From NCBI RefSeq assembly GCF_009720745.1, contig NZ_WNKX01000011.1, forward strand, positions 1 to 64,000: a DNA stretch of 64,000 nucleotides, given 5' to 3'. The notes beneath the pieces are model-generated. The model did no database searches. It saw only the letters and a program-made list of their open reading frames with translations, and was not told the origin of the DNA. Below are positions 31,202-44,720 of this stretch, in pieces (positions within the stretch are counted from its first letter, which is position 1; the number at the start of each line of letters is the position of its first letter). The translations under genes were made by a program, and so were the position numbers. The stretch is from Massilia eburnea. GTDB taxonomy: Bacteria; Pseudomonadota; Gammaproteobacteria; Burkholderiales; Burkholderiaceae_D.

Positions 31202-34117
31202 TCAGCCACGCTCAATACGCAAACGGCCCTGTGCGTGCCACTCTTTCAGCAGGCCGGCGCCCGCCCCTTCCGGCCATATCAGGCCAGCTTCCGGTTCGGC
31301 CAGCGCACTGCCGTTGCGGCCATCGGACTTGACGACATACAACGCGTAATCGGCGAGCTTCAGCGCCTTGTCAAAGGCTCGTTCGTCCAGCGCTTCATCG
31401 CCAATCGGCAGCGTGGCGATGCCCACCGAAGCGGTTACCGGGCCTGCTACGGTGCTGCCGGCGTGCAGCGCCAGGGCCGCATGCACGCGATGCGCCAGCG
31501 TCCACAATTCACCTTTACTGGCGGCATTCACCAGCAGCAGGAACTCTTCGCCGCCCCAGCGCGCAGCATGTTCTTCGCCGCGCACTTCGCGGCGCAGCGC
31601 GTTGGCCGCGCCGCGCAGCACCGCGTCGCCGGCAGCGTGGCCGAAACTGTCGTTGATCTGCTTGAAATGGTCGAAGTCGACCAGCAATACCGCCAGCATG
31701 TCGGTCGCCCCTTCGACGGCGCGCCGGCGCCGCAGCCGCGCCAGCAGTCCCGGCAACTCCTGCTGCACGAAGCGGCGGTTGTGCAATCCGGTCAGGGGAT
31801 CGGTCAGGCTGGCTTCTTCCAGCGAGCGGTTCAGGCTTTCCAGCTCAGCATTGGCCTTGCGCAGCGCAGCGGTATGGCGATCGACCTCGCGCTGCAAGCG
31901 CGCGCTATTGTTACGGATGCGGCGCAGGCGCCAATGCATGGCGCCGTACACGGCCAGCCCTGCCAGCAGCAAGATGGCAATACGCACCGGCCAGCGTTCG
32001 TGCCAGGCCGGGGCAAAGCGCACCGTCGTTGCAGCCGCCTCGCCCCAATGCTGGCCATCCCAGCTGGCTTGCGCCTCGAATTGCATTTCGCCCGAAGGCA
32101 GATTGGTGAAATAGGCCGTGCGGCGCCTGCCAGTCAGCTTCCAGTCCTTCTGGAACGGGGACAGGCGGTAGCGGTATTGCAGCAGTTCCGGCTCGCGGAA
32201 TTCGACGCCTTCAAAGCCGACTTCCAGTTCGCGCGCGGCATCGTCCTGCAGCAACTTGCGCAGCACGACCTGCGGTTGCGACGGCGGCGGCACGTCAAGC
32301 CTGGTGCGCACCGCCCCCGCCAGGCTGGCGGCCCACAGGTAGGGCACGGCGAGATAGCCTTTGTCGCGGCCCATGCCGTTGCAGCAGCGGATGCGGTTGC
32401 GTCCCGGCGCGTTGCCCGGATCGACGTGCAGCAACTGCACCTCGGGCGCTGCGGAGCCCTGCGGCACCCGGAAGCGGTAGATGCCATCGAAATACGTCAC
32501 CCAGTACCAGCCTTCGTGCAGGTTGATCGAGCCTACGCCGTCGGAAGGCAGGCCGTCTTTCTGCATCCAGCGCCGGTGGCCCGTGCTGTCGATGGCATGT
32601 ATGCCGTGCTGGTAGGTGCCGACCAGGACACCGTCCTTGCCCAGCGGCGCCAGGGCCATGACCAGCGCCTGGCCCAGTTCTGCTTCGTCTTTTGGCTGCA
32701 GCCGGCTGCCTTGCATGCGCCACAATCCATTCGCGCCGCCGATCCACAGGCTACCGTCGCCGGCCTCCATGAAGCTGCTGACAGTGCCGGGCAATTGTTC
32801 ACGGAACAGGCGCACCGCTTCGCGCCTGTCCGGGTCGACCACATACAGGCCCTGCGTCGTGCCGGCGAACAAACGGCCGTCCGCGCGCTGGAGCATGGTA
32901 TTGACCTGGATGCCATCGAGCTGGGGAACGCTGCGGATACGCCCATCCTGCCTGCTCATCAAGCCGTGCCGGGTGCCGATCCACAGCCGTTGCTGGCGGT
33001 CTTCCAGCATGGAGTAAGCGAGTTCGTTCTGCAGTTCCTTGCCCTGGTAAAAGGGCGCCATGCGTTCGCCGTCGGTGCGCCAGATGCCCTGGTCGGTGCC
33101 GACCAGCAGGCCCTGGCTGGTCGGTACGTAGGACCATGTCTGCAAAGGCTTGCCGCCTGCCTCCTGCTGCAGGGCGCGGGTGGGCGCATTCCAGTAGTGG
33201 CGCAGGCCGACGCTCATGCTGCCGACCCAGAAGTCGTCCAGGCTTTCGGCCAGCAGCGCGCGGGCGGTGCCTTGTGCGGACAACGCACCCGGCGCCAGGG
33301 CAGCGACTTCGCGCGCGCCGTCGAATACTTTGAGGCCGCTGCCGGCCAGCACCCAGACGCGGCCCGCGTTGTCGACGCTGAGCTGGTCGACCGGTTCGCC
33401 GCCGGCGCCCACCTGCGTTGCCTGTTCACCTGATTCGGGAGTCCAGCGCCACAATCCCCTGGTCGTGCCCAGCCACCATTGGCCTTTGCGCCATAACAGC
33501 TGCTTGACCTGCATGTCCGCGGCGGGCATGCGCAGCGGCAGCGCGAGCAGTTTGCCATCGCGCAGGGTCCACAGGCGTCCATCGTTGTCGGCCAGGGTTG
33601 GCGTGCCGCCGGCCAGGCCCAGCGCCGTAAATACGCCTGGCAGGTCGGCGTAGCTGTGAAGCTGCGTGCCGTCCCAGCAGCTCAGGCGGTCGGCCAGGAT
33701 CCACAATTTGCCGGCCGGGTCGACGGCCATGCCGCGCAAGGTGCCAAGCGTTTCACTGCCGGGAATAGCGCTGAAGCGCTGGCCGTCCCACCATGCCAGG
33801 TTTTTTTGGGTGGCGATGTAGAGCCGCGAGCCCGCCGGCTCCAGTGCGCGGATCCAGTTGGCGCCAAGCGCTGGCGTATCCTTGCTGCCGAAAATTTCGA
33901 ACTCGCTGCCATAGCTGCGCACCAGTCCCTGTTCGGTGCCGACCCACAGCGCGCCGCTGGCGTCGCGGCGGATGCCATGCACGGCCATGTGCGGCAAGCC
34001 CTGCTCCAGCGCCCAGCTGCGGTACTGGTAGGCGCCCAGGTCCTGCACCGGTTCCGGTGCGGCGGCCCGGCACGCGAGGGCCCAGAACGTGAGGCATGCG
34101 GCGGCCAGGCGGAACAT
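31202..34117 (-). CDS. Beta-propeller (Reg_prop)-Y_Y_Y-GGDEF membrane diguanylate cyclase
   Basis: This 971-residue protein starts with a signal-like sequence (MFRLAAACLTFWALACRAAA). Many WxGTxxGL-type propeller repeats follow (SGALWVGTEQGLV, QRLWIGTRHGLMSR, GSLWIGGANGLWRM). Next come a Y_Y_Y-type domain, a membrane helix near residues 710-730 (WPVRIAILLLAGLAVYGAMH), a coiled segment and a GGDEF domain with active motif RWGGEEFLLLV (about residue 855). The layout implies a periplasmic ligand sensor controlling cytoplasmic c-di-GMP synthesis. The start at 34117 is chosen for the signal; 34150 is also possible. Confidence 0.9.
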   Translation of the reverse strand: MFRLAAACLTFWALACRAAAPEPVQDLGAYQYRSWALEQGLPHMAVHGIRRDASGALWVGTEQGLVRSYGSEFEIFGSKDTPALGANWIRALEPAGSRLYIATQKNLAWWDGQRFSAIPGSETLGTLRGMAVDPAGKLWILADRLSCWDGTQLHSYADLPGVFTALGLAGGTPTLADNDGRLWTLRDGKLLALPLRMPAADMQVKQLLWRKGQWWLGTTRGLWRWTPESGEQATQVGAGGEPVDQLSVDNAGRVWVLAGSGLKVFDGAREVAALAPGALSAQGTARALLAESLDDFWVGSMSVGLRHYWNAPTRALQQEAGGKPLQTWSYVPTSQGLLVGTDQGIWRTDGERMAPFYQGKELQNELAYSMLEDRQQRLWIGTRHGLMSRQDGRIRSVPQLDGIQVNTMLQRADGRLFAGTTQGLYVVDPDRREAVRLFREQLPGTVSSFMEAGDGSLWIGGANGLWRMQGSRLQPKDEAELGQALVMALAPLGKDGVLVGTYQHGIHAIDSTGHRRWMQKDGLPSDGVGSINLHEGWYWVTYFDGIYRFRVPQGSAAPEVQLLHVDPGNAPGRNRIRCCNGMGRDKGYLAVPYLWAASLAGAVRTRLDVPPPSQPQVVLRKLLQDDAARELEVGFEGVEFREPELLQYRYRLSPFQKDWKLTGRRRTAYFTNLPSGEMQFEAQASWDGQHWGEAAATTVRFAPAWHERWPVRIAILLLAGLAVYGAMHWRLRRIRNNSARLQREVDRHTAALRKANAELESLNRSLEEASLTDPLTGLHNRRFVQQELPGLLARLRRRRAVEGATDMLAVLLVDFDHFKQINDSFGHAAGDAVLRGAANALRREVRGEEHAARWGGEEFLLLVNAASKGELWTLAHRVHAALALHAGSTVAGPVTASVGIATLPIGDEALDERAFDKALKLADYALYVVKSDGRNGSALAEPEAGLIWPEGAGAGLLKEWHAQGRLRIERG

Positions 34118-34167
34118 GCGCAAACTGCTCTCCAATTTACAAAAGAGCAAGTATAGCCCAGCTGAAA

Positions 34168-34911
34168 TTATTCAGCCCTGAATCCCTTTCCCGTTGCGGC
34201 CCAATACATCCCGCCAAACAGGTGGCGGCGCAGCAGCGCGTCGCCATAGCTTGCCGGCAGGTGGCCCAGCGCGGTATAGAAGGCACGGCCGTTTTCGAAG
34301 TCGTGGTACCAGCTGACTGGATGGAAGGTGCCCATTCCTTTTGGTCCGGGCTGGTAACTTGTTTCGTCCACCGTCAGTAGGTAGTTGAGCTTGCTTGCGG
34401 CGGGATGGAAGTTGTACCACTCGTCCGTCACCAAGGTGCGCTTCGCGAAGCCATCCATGCCCGGGAAGTTGCGGTCTTCCACTTTCAGCACTGCCGTCTG
34501 GATAGCGGGATGCTGCTCAAACATATGCCCGACCAGCTTTGCATACCACGGCCAGCCATATTCGGTGTCGGATGCGCTATGCACGCCGACATAGCCGCCG
34601 CCGGCGTGGATGTAGCGCTCAAAGGCGGCTTTCTGCTGCGCGTTGAGGATGTCGCCGGTCGTCAGCAGGAAGACAACAGCCTGGTATTTGCTGAGTTCCT
34701 GGTCATTGAAGGCCGCGCCGGCGTCTTCCGTCGCCACCACGTTGAAATCGTGCTGCCTGCCCAGTTCCTCGATTGCCTTCACGGCGGCGGGAATGGCATC
34801 GTGGCGCCAGCCAGCAGTCTTTGAAAAGACCAGCACATTGAATTGTGCAGCCTGCGCGCCGCTGCAGAGCGTAGCCAACACCAGCGCAAAACGGGAAGTC
34901 ATCGCCTTCAT
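34168..34911 (-). CDS. ThuA-like domain protein, secreted
   Basis: This 247-residue protein has an N-terminal signal peptide (SRFALVLATLCSGAQAAQ) and a ThuA/class I glutamine-amidotransferase-like fold: NVLVFSKTAGWRHDAIPAAV, YQAVVFLLTTGDILNAQQKA, GGYVGVHSASDTEYGWPWY and PVSWYHDFENGRAFYTALGH. ThuA-like proteins are linked to carbohydrate metabolism, with the reaction undefined. ATG 34902 is an alternative start. Confidence 0.87.
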   Translation of the reverse strand: MKAMTSRFALVLATLCSGAQAAQFNVLVFSKTAGWRHDAIPAAVKAIEELGRQHDFNVVATEDAGAAFNDQELSKYQAVVFLLTTGDILNAQQKAAFERYIHAGGGYVGVHSASDTEYGWPWYAKLVGHMFEQHPAIQTAVLKVEDRNFPGMDGFAKRTLVTDEWYNFHPAASKLNYLLTVDETSYQPGPKGMGTFHPVSWYHDFENGRAFYTALGHLPASYGDALLRRHLFGGMYWAATGKGFRAE

Positions 34912-34949
34912 GGACGATAACGCTACCACGACCCGGGTCCGCTGCCTAG

Positions 34950-35468
34950 TCAGTTGCAGCCGCAGAAGCGTTTAGGTTTGCTGGCGTCGCAGACCGTACC
35001 ATCGAGCTGCTTCCAGAAGAAGACCGTGTCGACACCGTAGGGAGAGCGCACGTTGCCGGCGCGGAGATAGCCCTGGCGGGCGAAGAATTCTTCGCCGGTG
35101 GCGGTGCTATGCAGCTGCAGGGCCTTGACGCCCCAGCTGCAGGCCTGCTGCTCGACACAGGCCAGCAAGGCCTTGCCGGCGCCGCGCTGGCGCACTTCCG
35201 GCAGGAGATAGCAGAGGGCGAGCTTGCCGGCGGCCGTCAACAGCGCAACGCCGACGACAACGCCCTCCTCCACTGCGACCAGCGAGTAGTTGGTGGGCGA
35301 TGCAAACCAGGACGCTACCGTCTCCGGCGTCTTGTTGCCAAGCCAGGCGTCCAGGATGGCGGGATCATTTTTGTGGTCAAGCACACAACATTCAGCGATG
35401 GAGCGTCGCAGCACCTCACAGGCAGCCGTGGCGTCTTTCGCTTCCGCGCGGCGAATCTCAAAACTCAT
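34950..35468 (-). CDS. GNAT-family N-acetyltransferase
   Basis: This 172-residue protein has the GNAT fold. It starts FEIRRAEAKDATAACEVLRR and has the acetyl-CoA loop LLPEVRQRGAGKALLACVEQ (R-x-x-G-x-G/A), followed by ALQLHSTATGEEFFARQGYL. The C-terminus has an unusual Cys-rich end (SKPKRFCGCN). The substrate is unknown. It sits upstream of and in the same direction as the ThuA-like gene. Confidence 0.87.
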   Translation of the reverse strand: MSFEIRRAEAKDATAACEVLRRSIAECCVLDHKNDPAILDAWLGNKTPETVASWFASPTNYSLVAVEEGVVVGVALLTAAGKLALCYLLPEVRQRGAGKALLACVEQQACSWGVKALQLHSTATGEEFFARQGYLRAGNVRSPYGVDTVFFWKQLDGTVCDASKPKRFCGCN

Positions 35469-35552
35469 GCGTGTTCACAGGTATTCAATATCCCGACTAT
35501 ACACCAGCGGCAAAATCCCCGTTCGGGACGGTGCGGGCTGGCCCGGTCTAAG

Positions 35553-35567
35553 CTTATAACGAATAAG
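35553..35567. promoter_or_regulatory. Inverted repeat upstream of sbp
   Basis: CTTAT-AACGA-ATAAG is a perfect 5-bp inverted repeat about 62 bases before the sbp start, in an AT-rich stretch within GC-rich DNA. Sulfate-uptake genes are normally activated by CysB, whose sites are AT-rich half-sites, so this is a candidate operator; CysB binding is an inference. Confidence 0.35.
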
Positions 35568-35628
35568 TAGTTTCTTTTCGGCGCGAGATTCTAGACCATG
35601 CTTATCTGATTTAACAATAGAGAACGCC

Positions 35629-36639
35629 ATGACTTATAACAAATTCGCATTTGCACTCGGCGCCGCACTGGCAGCAGCAACGCTTTCTTTCGCCCCGGCC
35701 GCATCGGCTGGCGAGGTGACCTTGCTGAACGTGTCTTATGACGTGGCACGTGAACTGTATAAAGACATCAACCCGGCCTTCGCCGCAGCCTACAAGAAAA
35801 GCACCGGCACCGATGTCGTGATCAAACAATCGCACGGCGGCTCCTCCAAGCAGGCGCGCGCCGTGGCCGACGGCCTGGAAGCATCCGTCGTCACCATGAA
35901 CCAGGCCAATGACATCGACATGCTGGCCGACCGCGGCCTGGTGGCGCAGGATTGGGCCAAGAAATTCCCGAACAATGCGGCGCCTTCCTACTCCACCATG
36001 GTCTACCTGGTGCGCAAGGGTAATCCCAAGGGCATCAAGGACTGGGCCGACCTGGCCAAGCCTGGCGTGGAGGTTGTCATCCCGAACCCGAAGACAGCCG
36101 GCAATGGCCGCTACACCTACCTGGCAGCCTGGGGCTCGGTGCTGAAAAAAGGCGGCACGGAAGCGCAGGCGCGCGAACTGGTGGGCAAGATCTTCAAGAA
36201 TGTGCCTATCCTGGATGCGGGCGGCCGTGCAGCCACCACCACCTTCACCCAGCGCCAGATCGGCGATGTGCTGGTGACCTTCGAGAATGAGGTGAACCTG
36301 GTGCGCGCCGAATTCGGCGACAACTTCGAGGTGGTCTATCCTTCCTCCTCGATCCTGGCGGAGTCGCCAGTGGCCGTGGTCGACAAGGTGGTGGACAAGA
36401 AGAACCTCCGCAAGGAAGCCACAGCCTACCTGAACTTCCTGTACTCCGATGCAGGCCAGGAAATCATCGCCAAGCACTACCTGCGCCCTCGTTCGGAGGC
36501 CGTGTTCAAGAAATACTCGGCCAACTTCAAGCCGATCTCGCTGTTCACCGTGGATGAAGTGTTCGGCGGCTGGCGCGCCGCGCAGAAGAAGCACTTCGAC
36601 GACGGCGGCGAATTCGACAAGATTTACAGTTCCAAGTAA
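35629..36639 (+). CDS. sbp: Sulfate-binding periplasmic protein
   Basis: This 336-residue protein has a signal peptide (MTYNKFAFALGAALAAATLS, cleavage near ASAGE). Sulfate-binding signatures are LLNVSYDVARELYKDINPAF, QSHGGSSKQARAVADGLEA, VIPNPKTAGNGRYTYLAAWG and LAESPVAVVDKVVDKK. It delivers sulfate or thiosulfate to the CysTWA transporter, none of whose genes is in the window. It is followed by a short GC hairpin and the convergent HD-GYP gene. Confidence 0.95.
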   Translation: MTYNKFAFALGAALAAATLSFAPAASAGEVTLLNVSYDVARELYKDINPAFAAAYKKSTGTDVVIKQSHGGSSKQARAVADGLEASVVTMNQANDIDMLADRGLVAQDWAKKFPNNAAPSYSTMVYLVRKGNPKGIKDWADLAKPGVEVVIPNPKTAGNGRYTYLAAWGSVLKKGGTEAQARELVGKIFKNVPILDAGGRAATTTFTQRQIGDVLVTFENEVNLVRAEFGDNFEVVYPSSSILAESPVAVVDKVVDKKNLRKEATAYLNFLYSDAGQEIIAKHYLRPRSEAVFKKYSANFKPISLFTVDEVFGGWRAAQKKHFDDGGEFDKIYSSK

Positions 36640-36650
36640 GCCCTGCCATC

Positions 36651-36673
36651 CGGGGCGCAGCGCCCGCGCCCCG
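36651..36673. terminator. Possible bidirectional terminator hairpin after sbp
   Basis: CGGGGCG (36651-36657) pairs with CGCCCCG (36667-36673) around a 9-base loop, followed by TCTATTT. It lies between the convergent stops of sbp and the HD-GYP gene. The T-run is poor, so function as a terminator is tentative. Confidence 0.35.
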
Positions 36674-36674
36674 T

Positions 36675-37823
36675 CTATTTCCCGTTAATGTGCTCTATCT
36701 GCGCCTTCTTCTCCACCATGTCATGGTCGGTATCGTGGAAGCGCGCCGCGATGGCCCTGAATTCATCCTGCAGTTCAATGAAGGCATCGATCATGTCGGG
36801 ATCAAAGTGCCTGCCTTTGCCTTCAATCAGGATCTGCACCGCTTTCTCGTGCGGCATGCCGTCCTTGTAGACGCGGCGGCTGATCAGCGCGTCGTACACG
36901 TCAGCCACTGCCATCATGCGGGCCGACAAGGGGATCTCCTCTCCGGCCAGCCCTTCCGGATAGCCTGAGCCATCCCATTTCTCCTGGTGCGAATAGGCGA
37001 TCTCCTTGGCGATCGACAGGAAAGGCATGGTCATGCCCAGCGCACGCTCCGCATGTTCGATGGCGGCCCGGCCCAGCGTGGTGTGACTCTTCATGATCTC
37101 GAATTCGTGCGGCTCGAAGCGGCCCGGTTTCAGCAGGATGCGGTCCGGGATGCCGACCTTGCCTATATCGTGCAGCGGAGCGGATTTGAACAGCAGGTTG
37201 ATGAAGCTGTCCGTCAGCACGGCGCTGAAGCGCGGATGCTCCTTCAGCTTTCCGGCCAGCGCTTTCACATAGAACTGGGTGCGGCGGATATGGTTGCCCG
37301 TTTCGGAATCGCGCGTCTCCGCCATCGATGCCATGGCAAGAATGGTGACGTCCTGGATCGCCACCACTTCGCGCGTGCGCGCTTCCACTTCCGTCTCCAG
37401 GAATTGGTTTTTGTCGCGCAGGAAGTCGGCGTGCTCCTTCAGCATCAGGTGGTTGCGCACGCGCGCCAGCGTGATGGGCGGGCTGATTGGTTTGGTGATG
37501 TAGTCGACCGCTCCCAGGTCCAGGCCCAGCTTTTCATCTTCCACTTCGGTCTTTGCAGTCAGGAAGATGATCGGGATGTCGCGCGTAGCGGGATTGGCTT
37601 TCAGGCGGCGGCATACTTCGTAGCCGTCCATTTCGGGCATCATCACGTCCAGCAGCACCACGTCGGGCGGCTCGCCGGTGGTGGCGATGCGCAGCGCCTT
37701 CTCGCCGCTGTTGGCCACCTTCACCTTGTACAGGTCTTTCAGCAGGTCGTTCATCAGCACCAGGTTGTCGGGCGAGTCGTCGACCAGCAGCACGGTTTTC
37801 TTCGCGATCAGTTCCAGCTCCAT
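36675..37823 (-). CDS. Response regulator with HD-GYP phosphodiesterase domain
   Basis: This 382-residue protein has an N-terminal receiver (KTVLLVDDSPDNLVLMNDLL, phospho-Asp in VVLLDVMMPEMDGYE, PIIFLTAKTE), a linker coil and an HD-GYP domain. The latter has SAPLHDIGKVGIPD (His218-Asp219), HQEKWDGSGYPEG and AVADVYDALISRR. HD-GYP enzymes hydrolyse c-di-GMP. Its start is 1 bp after the stop of the large hybrid kinase, so kinase and regulator form an operon and probably a phosphorelay. Confidence 0.93.
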   Translation of the reverse strand: MELELIAKKTVLLVDDSPDNLVLMNDLLKDLYKVKVANSGEKALRIATTGEPPDVVLLDVMMPEMDGYEVCRRLKANPATRDIPIIFLTAKTEVEDEKLGLDLGAVDYITKPISPPITLARVRNHLMLKEHADFLRDKNQFLETEVEARTREVVAIQDVTILAMASMAETRDSETGNHIRRTQFYVKALAGKLKEHPRFSAVLTDSFINLLFKSAPLHDIGKVGIPDRILLKPGRFEPHEFEIMKSHTTLGRAAIEHAERALGMTMPFLSIAKEIAYSHQEKWDGSGYPEGLAGEEIPLSARMMAVADVYDALISRRVYKDGMPHEKAVQILIEGKGRHFDPDMIDAFIELQDEFRAIAARFHDTDHDMVEKKAQIEHINGK

Positions 37824-37824
37824 C

Positions 37825-42102
<4,278 letters not shown>

Positions 42103-42111
42103 GGCCCCTCC

Positions 42112-43611
42112 TTAAGCAGTCATATTGATTGCCAGCAGTTCCAGCGCCGACAGGAATTGTTCATAGGCCGCGGCAGCGGGCGCCTGCAGCACGGCCAGCT
42201 CCACCGCGCCCAGCAAGCGGCCCTGCAGCTGTACGGGCGCCAGCAGCAAGGCGCCCGGCGCCGCGCCGCCCAGGCCGGAGCGGATGCTCCACGCCGCACC
42301 GGCGCCGCTGGCATCGATCACGCGCGGCTGAAGCTCCAGCGCACATTGGCCCAGCAAGCCCTCCCCCATGGCTAGCCGTTGCGGCGGATTCGAGCTTGCA
42401 TAACTGGCGGCCAGCACCAGGCTGTCGCCGTCGACAGTGTAAATGGTGCCCTGCATGGCGCCGAACAGCTGGTGGCACTGCTCAAGGAAGGCATTGAGGC
42501 GGGCCGTCAAGTCGTGTGCCTGCTGCATCTGCAGCGCCACCTGGGCCAATTGCATCTTGCGTTCGGCCCTGTGCGCCTGTTCCTGCACCACTTGTTCCAG
42601 TTCGCGATGGGCGCGTTGCTGCGCCGCCTGGCTGCGCACCGCGCGCAGTGCCGCCGTCCCGAGCAAGACCACCACCGCTGCCGCCAGCACGGCGCCTGGC
42701 ATGCCGCTCCCTGGCGGCACGGTCTGGCCCAAGTCCTCCAGCACCACCAGTTGCCATTTCCCCGAAGGGTCGTGCCAATCGACGGCGGCCGATGCCACCG
42801 CGTACCTGTGCCCTTCGCTTTGGCTCAAGCCGGGTGCCACACTCACCGGCAAGGGACGCGGCTCCTTGTCTTCAAACAGCTTGCCGAATTGGCGCACGGC
42901 GCGGATTTCAGCCAGGCGCTCTGGCGTCAAGGCGCCGGACGCGGTGCCGCGCCATTCGCTGCGGCTGCTGGCAAAGACCACGCCCTGCGGCGACAGCAGG
43001 ATGGCGCTCTGGCCGCTGCGATCGAGCAGCCGGTCCAGCTTTTCCATATCGGTGCGCGCCACTACCACGCCAACCGGCGCACCGCTGCGCGCCATGCCGG
43101 CGTATACCGGCGCCGCGAAATACAGGGCATGGTCGCCGCGCGCCAGGCTGACGGCGGCGTAGATATTGTTCCGGCCAGCCATCGCTTCCTTGTAATAAGG
43201 CCGGAAGCGCACATCGATGCCGGTCGAAGGACGGCCGCTATCGTCCCAGGACGATTTGACCAAACCGTCCTGGCCGACTACGAATAAACCCTGGATTTGC
43301 TGCCCGCGCGCCACGCTTTCCAATAAGCCCAATATTTTCGGCTGGTTGGGCGGAATAGGCTCGAGACTTTCCTTTTTGATATCCGGCTCAATCAATCCAA
43401 GCAGGGATATCGCCCCCATCAGATTACTGTCCAGGGTTAATGACATGGCGGCGACTGCATCGCGCTGTACATCGATATTCAATAATTCCAGCCGGTCCCT
43501 TTCCAGGCTGGAGCGCTGCGCGCTGCCGGCCAGCAAAGCCGCTGCCATGGCCAAAACGGCAACCAGGCCCCAGGCGCGCAGCGGATGACGGGCGATCTTC
43601 TCAATTACCAT
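42112..43611 (-). CDS. Membrane Cache-GAF sensor protein without an output domain
   Basis: This 499-residue protein has an N-terminal membrane helix (RAWGLVAVLAMAAALLAGSA) and a periplasmic double-Cache-like domain (IQGLFVVGQDGLVKSSWDDS, RFRPYYKEAMAGRNNIYAAV, YFAAPVYAGMARSGAPVGVV). A second helix (PGAVLAAAVVVLLGTAALRA), a coiled coil and a GAF-like domain ending at the C-terminus follow. No kinase, cyclase or methyl-accepting region follows. It is first in an operon with the hybrid kinase, so it may feed a ligand signal to it. The ATG at 43611 (MVIEKIARHPLR) is preferred over a TTG at 43659. Confidence 0.82.
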   Translation of the reverse strand: MVIEKIARHPLRAWGLVAVLAMAAALLAGSAQRSSLERDRLELLNIDVQRDAVAAMSLTLDSNLMGAISLLGLIEPDIKKESLEPIPPNQPKILGLLESVARGQQIQGLFVVGQDGLVKSSWDDSGRPSTGIDVRFRPYYKEAMAGRNNIYAAVSLARGDHALYFAAPVYAGMARSGAPVGVVVARTDMEKLDRLLDRSGQSAILLSPQGVVFASSRSEWRGTASGALTPERLAEIRAVRQFGKLFEDKEPRPLPVSVAPGLSQSEGHRYAVASAAVDWHDPSGKWQLVVLEDLGQTVPPGSGMPGAVLAAAVVVLLGTAALRAVRSQAAQQRAHRELEQVVQEQAHRAERKMQLAQVALQMQQAHDLTARLNAFLEQCHQLFGAMQGTIYTVDGDSLVLAASYASSNPPQRLAMGEGLLGQCALELQPRVIDASGAGAAWSIRSGLGGAAPGALLLAPVQLQGRLLGAVELAVLQAPAAAAYEQFLSALELLAINMTA

Positions 43612-43823
43612 CGTGGCAAATTTCAAGAAGGAAATATTTTCAAATAACAATACCAGCAATCGCGCCGCCTGTGCCGCACGCTTTATTCTTTTTTATTGTG
43701 GCGCTTGATTGACGTTAGCTGGACGAGTTAACCCGTTAGTGATATTGTCCATATTTAGAATATTGCCCCTAATCCAGCAATATTCCGACCTGTCCGAACG
43801 AACGGCGCAAAGCGCCTACAAAA

Positions 43824-44690
43824 ATGCTTAAGAAAATCACCTCAGCCCTGCTGATGTCGATCTCCGCAGCCGCGTTTGCCGTGCCATTGGGCTCGCAATC
43901 CGTGCTTGTCGTCGAGGATGAGACTGGCAAGGTACTGCTTGAAAAGAATGCGACGGCCGTGGTGCCGATCGCCTCCCTCACGAAATTGATGACCGCAATG
44001 GTCGTGCTCGACTCCAAGCTTGATATGGAAGAGCAGATCAGCATCGACAAGGAAGACGTCGACACCCTCAAGCACAGCATGTCTCGCGTGCCGGTGGGCG
44101 CCACCCTGTCCCGCGCCGACGTGCTGCAACTGGCGCTGATGTCCTCCGACAACCGCGCCGCCGCCGCGCTGGCGCGCACTTTCCCGGGCGGGCCGGAAGC
44201 CTTCAAGGCCGCGGTGCACGCCAAGATCAAGCAGCTCGGCATGACCAGCACGCAGATCAACGAGCCGACCGGCCTGTCGCCGGAAAATACTTCGAACGCG
44301 TCCGACCTGGTGAAGATGGCCAGCGCCGCCGCCCAGTATCCGGAAATCCGCCGCATCACGACCGATACCGAGGAAGTGATCAATATGAAGGGCCGCAAGG
44401 TCTCTTATCACAACACCAATCGCCTGGTCGGCGCCAAGGGTTGGGATATCGGCCTGTCCAAGACCGGCTACACCGAAGAAGCGGGCCGCTGCCTCATCAT
44501 GCGCATTTCGGAAGCCGGCCGCAACGCCACCCTGGTCCTGCTGAACGCCGGGGCCAATTCGGTGCGCCTGATGGACGCGCTGAATATCCGCCGCCTGCTG
44601 GCCGGCGGCAACGAGCCCAAGGTGATGCAAGCATCCAGCCCGCGCAGGAAAGCTGCGCGCACCACCGAAAGACGCCGCCGCCGTATGTAA
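43824..44690 (+). CDS. pbpG: D-alanyl-D-alanine endopeptidase (PBP7/PbpG type)
   Basis: This 288-residue S11-family serine peptidase has a signal peptide (MLKKITSALLMSISAAAFAV). The three penicillin-binding motifs are intact: SLTK (Ser51), SDN in ALMSSDNRAAAALA, and KTGYT. The enzyme cleaves peptide cross-links in peptidoglycan. The C-terminus is strongly basic (RRKAARTTERRRRRM), which could hold it to the membrane or wall. It is divergent from the Cache-GAF gene across 212 bp that show only AT-rich sequence. Confidence 0.93.
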   Translation: MLKKITSALLMSISAAAFAVPLGSQSVLVVEDETGKVLLEKNATAVVPIASLTKLMTAMVVLDSKLDMEEQISIDKEDVDTLKHSMSRVPVGATLSRADVLQLALMSSDNRAAAALARTFPGGPEAFKAAVHAKIKQLGMTSTQINEPTGLSPENTSNASDLVKMASAAAQYPEIRRITTDTEEVINMKGRKVSYHNTNRLVGAKGWDIGLSKTGYTEEAGRCLIMRISEAGRNATLVLLNAGANSVRLMDALNIRRLLAGGNEPKVMQASSPRRKAARTTERRRRRM

Positions 44691-44720
44691 GCCGGGCGGG
44701 GGTCGCTGCCGAGAGGCACC

